64,000 nt of DNA from a delta proteobacterium MLS_D (lineage in GTDB: Bacteria; Desulfobacterota; Syntrophia; Syntrophales; UBA2210), in the NCBI GenBank assembly GCA_002030015.1, contig LQBH01000013.1:62001-126000 (forward strand). The letters run 5' to 3'. Below the pieces are notes generated by a model. That model saw nothing but the letters and a program-made list of their open reading frames with translations. It searched no databases and was not told where the DNA came from. This document shows, in pieces, positions 9,653 through 18,508 of the stretch. Both the position numbers and the translations under genes were made by a program. The number at the start of each line of letters is the position of its first letter. The first letter of the stretch is position 1.

Positions 9653-9656
9653 TGGC

Positions 9657-9685
9657 TTGACAGGGAGTGATTTCTAGGGTAATAA
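9657..9685 (+). promoter_or_regulatory. Possible promoter of tRNA-Met
   Basis: TTGACA (9657-9662), 17 bases, TAATAA (9680-9685), 20 bases before the mature tRNA. The -35 box is perfect and the -10 box is poor. Confidence 0.45.
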
Positions 9686-9704
9686 CCCCGCGTCCAAAGC
9701 GAGA

Positions 9705-9781
9705 GGCGGTGTAGCTCAGCTGGTTAGAGCATACGGCTCATATCCGTAGTGTCCGGGGTTCAAGTCCCTGCACCGCCACCA
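9705..9781 (+). tRNA. tRNA-Met (CAT), elongator type
   Basis: A complete cloverleaf with encoded CCA. The acceptor stem GGCGGTG pairs with CACCGCC, then a D-arm with GCTCAGCTGGTTAGAGC, an anticodon stem TACGG/CCGTA with loop CTCATAT (anticodon CAT), and a T-arm CCGGGGTTCAAGTCCCTG. The initiator tRNA has a C-A mismatch at the acceptor end, absent here, so this is elongator Met; an Ile tRNA with lysidine-modified CAT is the alternative but the body resembles the elongator of related bacteria. Confidence 0.93.
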
Positions 9782-9790
9782 GTAACTACG

Positions 9791-9826
9791 AGGGGTTCTG
9801 AAGGCAGGCTTCATAACCCCTTTTTT
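9791..9826 (+). terminator. Intrinsic terminator after tRNA-Met
   Basis: AGGGGTT pairs with AACCCCT around a loop that has its own GAAG/CTTC stem, followed by six T residues. It lies 9 bases after the CCA end. Confidence 0.85.
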
Positions 9827-9840
9827 ATGCGAAGAAGGAA

Positions 9841-9860
9841 GTCCCGCCGATCGGCGGGAC
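9841..9860. repeat. Perfect 20-base palindrome
   Basis: GTCCCGCCGA followed directly by TCGGCGGGAC, with no loop. It lies between the tRNA terminator and the usp ribosome site, so it is in the 5' region of the stress-protein gene. It could be an operator for a dimeric repressor or an RNA hairpin. Confidence 0.6.
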
Positions 9861-9892
9861 CGGATGAGAGTCCTGCTGCGAGGAGGTTGCCC

Positions 9893-10312
9893 ATGTTCAG
9901 TCGCATACTGGTGCCGGTTGATTTTTCCGAGAAATGCCGAAGGTCACTGGACATAGCCGTCAATATCGCCGGCCGTTATGAAGGTTCCATTGACCTCCTG
10001 CACGTCATCGAAACGCTTGTGGATACGGAGTATTCAGAGCTGGAGTCATTCTACCGGAAGCTTGAGCGGAAGGCGTTAAAAGACATGGATGATCTCGTCG
10101 CGTCTTACCGGGACGGGACCGCTGATATTCACACACATATTCTTTTCGGTAATCGCGGACTGGAAATTCTCAATTATGCTAAACAGAGAAACGTGGGGCT
10201 CATCATTATGAATTCCCATGCGGTCGACATAAATCAGCCGGCGCAGGGCTGGGGAACGATCAGCTACAAAGTCGCGCTCCTCTCGCAATGTCCCGTGATG
10301 CTGGTCAAGTAA
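9893..10312 (+). CDS. UspA-family universal stress protein
   Basis: A 139-residue single-domain protein. The ATG at 9893 has GAGGAGG just upstream and opens the canonical FSRILVPVDFS strand, so the longer frame starting inside the tRNA is rejected. It keeps the UspA fold landmarks: VDFS aspartate after strand 1, the LLHVIE strand, and a C-terminal KVALLSQCPVMLVK. The ATP-binding G-x2-G-x9-G-S/T loop is not clearly recognisable (the region reads NSHAVDINQPAQGWGTISYKV), so it may not bind ATP. Family members help survival in stasis and energy stress. It is flanked by the tRNA terminator and a DUF2062 gene and probably forms a short transcript with the latter. Confidence 0.88.
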   Translation: MFSRILVPVDFSEKCRRSLDIAVNIAGRYEGSIDLLHVIETLVDTEYSELESFYRKLERKALKDMDDLVASYRDGTADIHTHILFGNRGLEILNYAKQRNVGLIIMNSHAVDINQPAQGWGTISYKVALLSQCPVMLVK

Positions 10313-10391
10313 TATTTCGTGACATACTAATGAGGATGCGCATCTGATCTCCCGAACCCTCGCTCGAAGGATAAAACAGAAACTGTCGGTT

Positions 10392-10859
10392 GTGCTGGAC
10401 AGCAAGGATCGTCTTCGCGGCGTCTATGTCCACCGTCTTCTGGGCGACCGACTGTTCGCCCGCGAGATATGGCATATAAGCGAGCGTTCACTTTCCGGAG
10501 GGGTGGCGCTCGGTCTTTTTATAGCCTTTACACCAACCATCTCGATACAGATGCCGTTAAGCGCGATCATGGCGATCTGGTTTAAGGTGAACCTGCCCGT
10601 TGCACTCGTTGCGTGCTGGATCACGAATCCGTTGACGGCGGTTCCCATTTACACGGCGGCCTTCAGGGTGGGCCGCTGGATCGTCGATTGTCTTCCTTCC
10701 TTCATTAAGGCTTACGGATTTAGCGGTACCACGGCGCATTACTTTGCCAACGGATTTTACCTCGTCCTGGGCGGGATGATCCTGGGAACGGCTGCTGCGT
10801 TGGCGGGCTACATGCTTGTACGCGCGGCGTGGTGCCTGCTGGGGCTGGAAAGAGAATAA
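10392..10859 (+). CDS. DUF2062 membrane protein
   Basis: A 155-residue protein matching DUF2062: an N-terminal FAREIWHISERSLSGGVALGLFIAF block and the TNPLTAVPIY motif, with about three to four hydrophobic helices. The function is unknown; in relatives the domain is often fused to glycosyltransferases or lies near cell-envelope genes. The start is uncertain. GTG 10392 is the first standard codon, but the frame is open back to 10323 and a CTG at 10344 would give a basic N-terminus more like other family members. It is convergent with hrpA, 67 bases away. Confidence 0.75.
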   Translation: MLDSKDRLRGVYVHRLLGDRLFAREIWHISERSLSGGVALGLFIAFTPTISIQMPLSAIMAIWFKVNLPVALVACWITNPLTAVPIYTAAFRVGRWIVDCLPSFIKAYGFSGTTAHYFANGFYLVLGGMILGTAAALAGYMLVRAAWCLLGLERE

Positions 10860-10926
10860 GGCGCCAGGACGAATGGACGACGGCGCGGCTGTTCACGGTT
10901 GACGATGAGAACAGGCGTATATGACC

Positions 10927-13900
10927 TCACACCATGGCGGTAATCTCGGTCAGGCGCTTTTCAAGGCGCCGTGAAGAAATGGTTTCGGCGGTTTTCAGCT
11001 CGGGGGCGAACAGAGACAGCCGATACTCCTCGATCATCCAGGCGAATTCATCCAGGGAACGTCGTTTTTGCTCCGACGAAAAGGGCGGAAGCGATTGCCG
11101 AATTTTCTCGAGGGCGTTTTCGAATGGAGCGGCCTTGTCGGCCTTTGCCTTGTCCTTTTCAAGATGTGCGATGCCGCGCTCAGCCCTGATTGACAATCCC
11201 CTGAGGTAAACGGGAAGTCGTGAAAGCCGGTTCTCGTCGAATCGGGCGGGGAAATCAGGAGGAACAAGCCGGTCGAGGTGATTTTTCAGCAGGTCGGTGA
11301 AGGCGCTGACACCGACATTGCCGCGGTTCGTTTCTTTCATGTCCAAAAGGCGGCGCCTGATTTCAATATACAGCCCGACCACTGGTTCGACGGTGGCCAT
11401 AATTTCACGTGCCGTCTCGAAAATAAGAGGACGGGCCTGTGCCGCCCGGCGAAGAAATTCTTCCCGCTGACGAATCGTTCCCGGTACAAGTCGCCGTACC
11501 GCGACCCGCGCGAGCATGTCTTCAAACGCCTTTGCGCCGCCCGGCCAGGGAATAGATTGCCTGAGATCATCAGGGAGACGCAAACATTGAAGCAGGTATT
11601 TCCTGTCTTTTGCGAAGTGGAGTTCATAGAGACGCCGGATGCCGTCAGCGTGTTTGAAAAGCGCCTCTTCTTCTGTTCTGTAAAAGCGAACGTAAACGGC
11701 GCTTCCTTCTTCCGACAAGGCGGGATAAACCCGTATTGTTTTTTTTTGTTTCAGCGGTATGTCGATCCATCTGAACAGGTCTTCGAAATCCCATGTATTG
11801 AAAGGACCCTGCTCACCGGTCCGCACGGCCCGCTCGAAATTTTCGTCGATAGCGTGATCGGCGCTGTTCGATACCAGGTCGCTGATATTCCTCGATGCCT
11901 TGAGTTCCCTGTTTTTTTTACCGTCCACCAGGGCATAGCGGACGGCCAGGTGGGCAGGCAGGCTGTCGATCGGCCATGCGGCGGCCGGGACGACGATGCC
12001 GAATCGTTCTATGAGGGCCGACGACAGGGCTTGAAGAAAAGAGGTATCATCACCGGCGGTTTCGCTGTTCAACAGATCCGCGAGTTGATCCGCCGCTGTG
12101 CCGACGGGTATAAGATGCCTGCGGTATTCTTTCGGCAGCCTCTTGAGAAGGGCGTGAATTTTTTCCCGAAGCAGGCCCGGTATCTTCATGTCCGGTGACC
12201 TGCCGGCGACGGCGTGCAGAAGACGAGAGGGAATGTTCAGGGTCACACCGTCTTTCGCAGAGCCTGGTTCGAATCGATAAGTAAGGGAAAATCGTTCCCC
12301 TCCCACGTCGACCTGGTCGGGATAACGCTCCAGTTCTTCCGCGGGCAGCCATCGGCGCAGGTCTTCTTCGCGCATCCTGAGGAACTCGTCGGAACCTTTC
12401 TGTCGAATAATTTTTTTAAGGGTTCTGACATCGTATACCGGTCCCAGGCGTTCCCGGTAGAAACGCACCATGTCTTCCTCATCGACAAGGATCGTTCGCT
12501 TCCTGATCTTGTTTTCCATTGTTTCCACGCGGTCGATAAGAACCCGGTTGTGTTTTAGAAAAGGCGGGAGCGACGTGATGCCTTCCTCCAGGAGAGCTTG
12601 CTTGACGAATATTTCCGACGCTTCCTCGGCGTTGACGGGGCCATAAGAAACGGTACGGCCCGCCACAATAACAAGTCCGAAAAGCGATACCTGCTCTGTT
12701 GCTACCACTTCGCCGCGGAGGGGATCCCAGCGCGGTTCTGACCATGATTTTCGGCAGAAGGAACCGGCCACCTCTTCCAGCCATTCGCTTTTGATCATGC
12801 CGTTCATTCGGGCGAACAATCTCGACGTTTCGACTATTTCGGCCGATACAATCCAGGCCGCACCGCCGTTGAAAAGCCCTGATCCCGGGAAAAGCATGGC
12901 TTCCCGCCCCTTTGCGAAATGGTACATGTTTTTTTCTTTTTTTACGGCAACCTGGGACAGGTATCCGGCAATAATTGATTTGTGGATCGCCTCGTAAAGC
13001 TGTTCTCCAACAAGATTACCGCTGCCGGATGCTTCGGGTGGCAACCCCGATTCATCGAGAATCGCCGCGAGTTCGTCGCGGACGCTCGACCATTCTTTCA
13101 TGCGCCGGAAGGAAAGAAAATGTTTCCGGCAAAAAGATCGTTTCCCCTTTCCCGATTTTCCGGACGAAGATCGATGGAAGGCGTTCCATATATTGAGCAG
13201 GGTTATGAAATCCGAAGCGGGATTGACAAACGCTTTCTGGGCTCGTTCCGCTTCCTGTTCCATGTCAGGCGGTCTCTCGCGTGGGTCCTGGACGGAAAGC
13301 GCCGCGGCAATCACCAGTATCTCATTGAGACAGTTTTCTTCGGCGGCTTCGAGGACGATACGGGAGATGCGGGGGTCGAGCGGCATAACGGCCATGTGAT
13401 GTCCTTGTTCGGTGAGCAGGTACCCGCCGTTTCCGCGCGTGATTGCTCCCAGCTCCAGGAGAATATCGTAGCCGTCTCGAATAGTGCGCGGACGGGGTTT
13501 GTCTATGAACGGAAAGGACGCAATCTCGCCAAGATTCAGGTGAAGCATGCGAAGAATAATCTCGGCGAGATTGGTGCGCAGTATTTCAGGCGGCGTGAAA
13601 TCGGAGCGCTTTTCGAAATCTTCTTCCGAGTACAGCCTGATGCAGATTCCCCGGGCGAGGCGGCCCGCCCGTCCCGTCCGCTGGATGACGCTGCTTTTTG
13701 CCACCGCTTTCACGGGAAGCCCCACGGTCCGACTCTGCGGCCGGTATTCGGCGATCCGGGCGAGCCCCGTGTCGATAACGTAGCGAATGCCCGGAACGGT
13801 GATTGATGTTTCGGCTACGTTGGTGGCGACGATGATCTTGTCTTCACGGGTGGACTGAAAGATAAGCCGCTGCCTTGCCGCGGGAAGCCGCGCGTACAGG

Positions 13901-14871
13901 GGCAGGACCAGGGTGTTTCGGTACCGCCTGTCCTCGAGGGACTCGCACGTTTCGCGGATGTCCTGCTCCGTGGGCATGAAAACCAGTATGTTTCCGCCCT
14001 CCCGGCGTTCTTTTAATTCTTTCACGGCGGCGAGGACCGCTTCGATGTGGGGCGATGACGCTTCGTCGCTTTCCGATGGGTCGGCGGGACGATAGCGGAT
14101 CTCGACGGGCCAGGTACGCCCCGAAACTTCTATAACGGGTGCACCGTCAAAAGCTCGGGAGAATTTTTCAGGATCGATGGTAGCCGAGGTTATGATGATC
14201 TTGAGGTCGTTCCGCTGTGCCGCCAGTTTCTTGAGGAAGCCCAGGATGAAGTCGATATTGATGCTCCGCTCGTGCGCCTCGTCGATGATGAGCGTATCGT
14301 AGCTCCTGAGGAGCGGGTCGGACTGAGTCTCCATGAGCAGGATGCCGTCGGTCATGAACTTGACATATCCCCGGGGGCCGGTTTTGTTTTCAAAACGGAT
14401 CTTGTAACCGACCGATTGTCCCACATGCTCACCGAGTTCTTCCGCAACCCGGCTTGCAACGGAAACGGCGGCGATTCTTCGCGGCTGGGTGCAGCCGATC
14501 AGGCCGTGAACGCCCCGGCCCGCTTCGAGACACATCTTGGGAAGCTGCGTGGTTTTGCCTGACCCTGTTTCTCCCGTCACTACAATTATTCGGTGACGGC
14601 GGATGGCGTCGATGATTGTTTTTCGCTGCGCCAGTATGGGTAGATCGCCGCCGTAGACGACGCGGGGGCGTTCCTTCAGCCGCCTGGTTTTTTTCTCTTC
14701 AGCCCGGGTCACCCTCCGTTCGAATGCCCTTCTCTTTTCTGCGATCGCGGCGTCGTTTCTTCCACGCATTTCATGGTATTCGAGACGTTCCAGTTGACGC
14801 AGAAGCCTGTCACGGTCGTTCGAAAGAACCGTTTTTATGCGGCGCCGCAGGTCGTTTTTTCTTTCAGGCAT
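10927..14871 (-). CDS. hrpA: ATP-dependent RNA helicase HrpA
   Basis: A 1314-residue DEAH-box RNA helicase. The ATG at 14871 is preferred over the frame's first ATG at 15003 because a GAGGA site lies ahead of it and homologues begin at about this point. In order: Walker A GETGSGKTT, TQPRRI (Ia), DEAH (II), SAT (III), the helicase C motif with QRTGRAGR (VI), then winged-helix and HA2 domains, an OB-fold and a long DUF3418 C-terminal region, which only HrpA-type proteins carry. In E. coli it is required for fimbrial mRNA processing and for resolving stalled ribosomes. The length is close to the E. coli protein (1300). It is monocistronic and divergent from the next gene. Confidence 0.95.
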   Translation of the reverse strand: MPERKNDLRRRIKTVLSNDRDRLLRQLERLEYHEMRGRNDAAIAEKRRAFERRVTRAEEKKTRRLKERPRVVYGGDLPILAQRKTIIDAIRRHRIIVVTGETGSGKTTQLPKMCLEAGRGVHGLIGCTQPRRIAAVSVASRVAEELGEHVGQSVGYKIRFENKTGPRGYVKFMTDGILLMETQSDPLLRSYDTLIIDEAHERSINIDFILGFLKKLAAQRNDLKIIITSATIDPEKFSRAFDGAPVIEVSGRTWPVEIRYRPADPSESDEASSPHIEAVLAAVKELKERREGGNILVFMPTEQDIRETCESLEDRRYRNTLVLPLYARLPAARQRLIFQSTREDKIIVATNVAETSITVPGIRYVIDTGLARIAEYRPQSRTVGLPVKAVAKSSVIQRTGRAGRLARGICIRLYSEEDFEKRSDFTPPEILRTNLAEIILRMLHLNLGEIASFPFIDKPRPRTIRDGYDILLELGAITRGNGGYLLTEQGHHMAVMPLDPRISRIVLEAAEENCLNEILVIAAALSVQDPRERPPDMEQEAERAQKAFVNPASDFITLLNIWNAFHRSSSGKSGKGKRSFCRKHFLSFRRMKEWSSVRDELAAILDESGLPPEASGSGNLVGEQLYEAIHKSIIAGYLSQVAVKKEKNMYHFAKGREAMLFPGSGLFNGGAAWIVSAEIVETSRLFARMNGMIKSEWLEEVAGSFCRKSWSEPRWDPLRGEVVATEQVSLFGLVIVAGRTVSYGPVNAEEASEIFVKQALLEEGITSLPPFLKHNRVLIDRVETMENKIRKRTILVDEEDMVRFYRERLGPVYDVRTLKKIIRQKGSDEFLRMREEDLRRWLPAEELERYPDQVDVGGERFSLTYRFEPGSAKDGVTLNIPSRLLHAVAGRSPDMKIPGLLREKIHALLKRLPKEYRRHLIPVGTAADQLADLLNSETAGDDTSFLQALSSALIERFGIVVPAAAWPIDSLPAHLAVRYALVDGKKNRELKASRNISDLVSNSADHAIDENFERAVRTGEQGPFNTWDFEDLFRWIDIPLKQKKTIRVYPALSEEGSAVYVRFYRTEEEALFKHADGIRRLYELHFAKDRKYLLQCLRLPDDLRQSIPWPGGAKAFEDMLARVAVRRLVPGTIRQREEFLRRAAQARPLIFETAREIMATVEPVVGLYIEIRRRLLDMKETNRGNVGVSAFTDLLKNHLDRLVPPDFPARFDENRLSRLPVYLRGLSIRAERGIAHLEKDKAKADKAAPFENALEKIRQSLPPFSSEQKRRSLDEFAWMIEEYRLSLFAPELKTAETISSRRLEKRLTEITAMV

Positions 14872-14949
14872 TGATGCTTTCCTCAATGGTGACGAACCTT
14901 TCGCACTGGCCACGATGAAAGAAAACAAGCGGCGGCAGATTCCGTCGAT

Positions 14950-14978
14950 TTGATTTTCGCCGGTGGTTTGTGTAGTAT
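14950..14978 (+). promoter_or_regulatory. Possible promoter of the Rho-N-domain gene
   Basis: TTGATT (14950-14955), 17 bases, TAGTAT (14973-14978), 50 bases before the ATG. Motif match only. Confidence 0.4.
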
Positions 14979-15028
14979 AAAAACTTATCCCGGCAGAACT
15001 CAATAGTGATTACGAAAGGAGATGCTCC

Positions 15029-15352
15029 ATGTCTGAGGAAAAACCGCTGGATAAATGCACCGTCAAGGAACTGCGTGAGATTGCCATGGGAATAGAAAGT
15101 ATCCATGGGGTCTCGGCGATGAAAAAAGACGAGTTGCTGCGCGCGATAAAGGAGGCGCGGGGGATTTCGGAAGAAAAACCGGTTGAAAAGCCCGTGGAAA
15201 CCATCAGGGAAGTGAAACGGCAGATTCGCGCTCTCAAGGAAAAAAAGGAAGAACTGCGGAATAGTGCCGATCAAATCGGTGTAAAACGATTGAAACGCAA
15301 AATCGGCAGACTGAAAAAGAAGACACGCACCATGGCGCGCGCCGCCTCCTGA
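15029..15352 (+). CDS. Small Rho-N/SAP-like domain protein
   Basis: A 107-residue soluble protein. Residues about 6-50 match the Rho termination factor N-terminal helical domain: LDKCTVKELREIAMGI followed by MKKDELLRAIKEARG, a fold that in Rho contacts nucleic acid. The rest is very basic and helical, ending KRKIGRLKKKTRTM, so binding to RNA or DNA is plausible. The full Rho ATPase is absent and the length shows this is a stand-alone protein, not a fragment. The ATG has AAAGGAG upstream. Function unknown. Confidence 0.7.
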   Translation: MSEEKPLDKCTVKELREIAMGIESIHGVSAMKKDELLRAIKEARGISEEKPVEKPVETIREVKRQIRALKEKKEELRNSADQIGVKRLKRKIGRLKKKTRTMARAAS

Positions 15353-15452
15353 CGGTTTTGTCGTTCTCCGGCGTGTACCATATGTCGGGGAGGAAACAAA
15401 TCGAGACATGAAACAACAGGGGCGGGGTTGAACCCCGGCGCATGGTAAAAGA

Positions 15453-15484
15453 GGGCCGGAACGGTGAAGAGACCGTTCCGGCCC
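15453..15484 (-). terminator. Intrinsic terminator of fdhA
   Basis: A 13-base perfect inverted repeat (GGGCCGGAACGGT / ACCGTTCCGGCCC) with a 6-base loop; on the minus strand it is followed by CTCTTTT. It lies 29 bases after the fdhA stop. Confidence 0.8.
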
Positions 15485-15512
15485 TTGTCGTAACAGCATC
15501 ACGCACACATGA

Positions 15513-18206
15513 TCAGGCAGCTTCGAGTCGGACGGCGCAGACCTTGTACTCGGGAATCTTTGCAACCGGGTCGAAGACCGGGTTGGTGACGAGGTTCACC
15601 GCCGCTTCCCTGAAGTGGAAATTCATAAAAACCACACCGGGCGCCACTCTGTCGGTGATCAACGTTTTCGCCGTCACCGAGCCGCGGCGGGAGGATACCC
15701 TGACCGAGCCGCCATCGGCTATTCCCAGTTTTTCAGCGTCGGCGGGATTGACTTCCACGAGACTTTCGGGATATCGCTCCATCATGCCTTTCGACAGCCT
15801 CGACATAGTGCCCGTGTGGTAGTGATAGAGGACACGGCCGGTGGTAAGAACGAAAGGATAATTTTTGTCCGGTTCCTCGGCGGGCGGCCGGTATTCGATG
15901 GCGCTGAAAAGACCCAACCCGCGGGTGAAGCGGTCTTTGTGCAGGAACTTTGTGCCCGGGTGTTCTTCCGAGGGGCAGGGCCACTGTATGCCGGTATGAT
16001 CGATCCGGTCGTAGGCGATTCCCGCGTAACTCGGCGTCAGAGCGCGGATTTCGTTCATGATATCTTCGGCGCTTGTGTACTGCATTGAATATCCCAGCTT
16101 TTCCGATATTCCCGCTATGATTTCCCAGTCGGCTCTGGCCTGTCCCGGTGCCTCAACGGCCTTTCTGACGCGTTGCACCCGGCGCTCGGTGTTGGAGAAA
16201 GTGCCCTCTTTCTCGGCATAACAGGCGGCAGGCAGGACGACGTGGGCGAGCTTTGTTGTTTCGCCCGGCAGGATATCCTGAACAATCAGAAGGTCAAGCC
16301 GCTTCAGGGCCTCTTCCACGTGTGTAATATCAGGATCGGACATCATAGGATTTTCACCCATCACGTACAGGGCTTTCACCTTTCCTTCATGGGCGGCGTC
16401 CATGACATCGACAATGGTGAGGCCGGGCTGAGCCGGCAGCGTGACACCCCATGCCTTTTCGAATTTTGCTCGTGCCTCATCGTTCGTTACCTGCTGGTAG
16501 CCGGTGTAAACGTTGGGCAGCGCGCCCATGTCGCAGGCCCCCTGCACGTTGTTCTGTCCTCTCAAAGGGTTGACGCCGCCGCCTTCAACGCCCACGTTGC
16601 CACAGAGCATCGACAGATTCGCGGTTGACTTGACGTTGTCAACACCGGTCGTGTGCTGGGTTATTCCCATGGTGTAAAGAATCGCAGCTGTTCCCGCCCC
16701 CGCGTACATGCGGGCAGCCTTGCGTATGTCGTCGGCCGGCACGCCGCATATGTTCTCTACGTATTCGGGCGTGTATTTTTCGACTACGGCTTTCATTGCT
16801 TCGAAATTTTCCGTTCGTGTTGCAATGTATTCCCTGTCTGCAAGATCTTCGGTGATAATGACATTCATCATGCCGTTCAGCAGTGCCACGTCGGTCCCCG
16901 GCCGATGACGGAGCCAGAGATCCGCGTACTTGACCAGTTCGATATTCCGTGGATCGGCGACGATCAGAGGTGTACCGCGCTGTCTCACGGCCCGCTTGAT
17001 GCAGGAAGCGATAACGGGATGGTTTTCCGTGGTATTCGTACCGATTGCGAAAATCAGGTCGGACACCTCGATTTCACCGATTGAATTTGTCATGGCGCCG
17101 CTTCCGAGAGTCGCGGCCAGACCGGCCACGGTGGAAGAGTGTCAAAGGCGGGCGCAGTGATCGACATTGTTTGTTCCGATCACCGCGCGCATAAATTTCT
17201 GGAAAAGGTAATTTTCTTCGTTGGTTGCCCGCGCCGACGAGAAGCCCGCTATGCTGTCGGGGCCGTATTTATCCCTGACAGCCGAAATTTTTTCCGCAAT
17301 ATAATCAAATGCCTCATCCCATGTGGCTTCCTCAAGCTCGCCGTTTTTTCGAATCAGGGGCGTTGTCAGTCGACGGTCACTGTGCACGAAATCCATGCCG
17401 AACCGTCCCTTGGCGCACATCTGGCCGTAATTGGGAGGTCCGTAGTCCCGGTTGCCGGTAACACTCACGATTTTACCGTCGTGCACATTCAGGTCTATCT
17501 GGCAGCCGACGCCGCAGTACCCGCAAGTCGTTCGTACTTTTGTGATCTCCCAGGGCCTTCCCTGAAAACGGGCCTGTTTGAACGTGAGAGCCCCGACTGG
17601 ACAGGCGTCGACACAGGCACCGCAGAAAACACAGTTCGAGTCGATGTAGTCGGCATCGAATGCGGGACCAACTTTCGCGCTGGAACCACGCATGGAAAAA
17701 TCAAGCACCTCGTTTACCTGTACTTCGTTGCATACCCGCACACAACGACCGCAGAGGATACATTTGTTCAAATCCCGGACTATCATCGAATTGGAGTCTT
17801 CAACAGGGTACCCCGGAGGATCGATATTGAAACGTGGTTGTTCGATACCCAGGCGGTAAACCAGGTCCTGTAATTCACAGGCGCCGTTTTTTTCGCAGGT
17901 CAGACAGTTGTGATCGCCTGAAGACCAGAGAAGTTCAACGATAAGGCGCCGCGCCTTTTGTACCCGTTCCGTATCGGTCCGAACGACCATGCCGGGGCTG
18001 ACGGGCATGGTACAGGACGCCACCAGCGACCTGGCTCCTTCAACTTCAACTGAACAGACGCGGCAGGCTCCTACGTTGGTGGTTCCACTCAAGTGACAGA
18101 GCGTGGGAATATAGATGCCGTTTTCAAGAGCCGCTTCGAGAACGGTCTTTCCGGGAACGGTCTCTATCTCCTGTCCGTCAATGTGGATGGTAAAAGTTTC
18201 GCTCAT
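15513..18206 (-). CDS. fdhA: Formate dehydrogenase alpha subunit, selenocysteine-containing, with N-terminal iron-sulfur domains
   Basis: An 897-residue molybdenum/tungsten oxidoreductase interconverting formate and CO2. One in-frame UGA (17142-17144, residue 355) interrupts it in the context [18 protein letters not shown], exactly the selenocysteine site of formate dehydrogenase H, and the frame continues unchanged. Start ATG 18206 has AAGGAG upstream. Domains: 2Fe-2S ferredoxin (C37, C48, C51, C65), NuoG-like His-Cys3 cluster (H99, C101, C104, C110), two 4Fe-4S motifs ([24 protein letters not shown]), the catalytic-domain cluster (TCGYCGVGC...MCAKGR), then the bis-pterin domain and a C-terminal molybdopterin-dinucleotide domain. 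No NuoF-like or membrane partner lies beside it. It has a consensus promoter and a downstream terminator. Confidence 0.95.
17113..17144 (-). promoter_or_regulatory. Selenocysteine codon and SECIS hairpin in fdhA
   Basis: The UGA is at 17144-17142. Fifteen bases downstream on the mRNA, GUGGCC and GGCCGC form a 6-pair stem (17129-17124 with 17118-17113) capped by the loop GGUCU. E. coli fdhF carries the same GGUCU apical loop at the same distance, the feature that SelB recognises. Confidence 0.85.
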
Positions 18207-18239
18207 GATGTTCTCCTTGGACGTCCTTTTTTGTGATTG

Positions 18240-18253
18240 AACCGTCAACGGTT
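18240..18253. repeat. Inverted repeat in the fdhA leader
   Basis: AACCGT-CA-ACGGTT, a perfect 6-2-6 dyad between the predicted fdhA transcription start and its ribosome site. A dimeric regulator or small RNA structure could use it; no family is recognised. Confidence 0.45.
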
Positions 18254-18284
18254 GAAATTCGAAAAGTTCAGTGAAAATAAAAAG

Positions 18285-18329
18285 ATCAAAAAGACCGCTT
18301 CCGTGGTATTCCTCGTTCCCGGAAAGCGG
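18285..18329 (-). promoter_or_regulatory. Hairpin plus U-tract at the 5' end of the fdhA transcript
   Basis: On the minus strand CCGCTTTCC (18329-18321) pairs with GGAAGCGG (18301-18294), one bulged T, followed by TCTTTTTG. It begins essentially at the predicted transcription start. It looks like an attenuator or a 5' stabilising hairpin. Confidence 0.5.
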
Positions 18330-18333
18330 CGGA

Positions 18334-18362
18334 ATTATACCTTTGACACCGTCGAATGTCAA
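18334..18362 (-). promoter_or_regulatory. Full-consensus sigma-70 promoter of fdhA
   Basis: Minus strand TTGACA (18362-18357), 17 bases, TATAAT (18339-18334). Both hexamers and the spacing are exact. The expected transcription start is near 18327, giving a leader of about 120 bases. Confidence 0.8.
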
Positions 18363-18456
18363 AAGATTACTTCTAAAAATAACGCAATAATGGAAACATT
18401 CACGTCACCGATGGATGATTGAAGAGCGGTCGCAGTTTTCCGTCTCAATTTTCTTC

Positions 18457-18485
18457 TTGATTTATCAGGCCCGGTGGTATAAAAA
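18457..18485 (+). promoter_or_regulatory. Possible promoter of rpsF-rpsR
   Basis: TTGATT (18457-18462) with TATAAA at 15 bases (18478-18483) or TAAAAA at 17 bases (18480-18485). It leaves a leader of about 70 bases containing the hairpin described at 18509-18555. Confidence 0.45.
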
Positions 18486-18508
18486 TCCCCTCTTTACAAA
18501 AAGCAGGT

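Noticed and set aside
11278-12198. 306-codon frame opposite hrpA
   Set aside because: It overlaps the conserved DUF3418 region of HrpA and shows no recognisable domain.
17142-17144. fdhA as a pseudogene broken by a stop codon
   Set aside because: The UGA falls on the exact selenocysteine position, the frame continues with conserved residues, and a SECIS-like hairpin follows.
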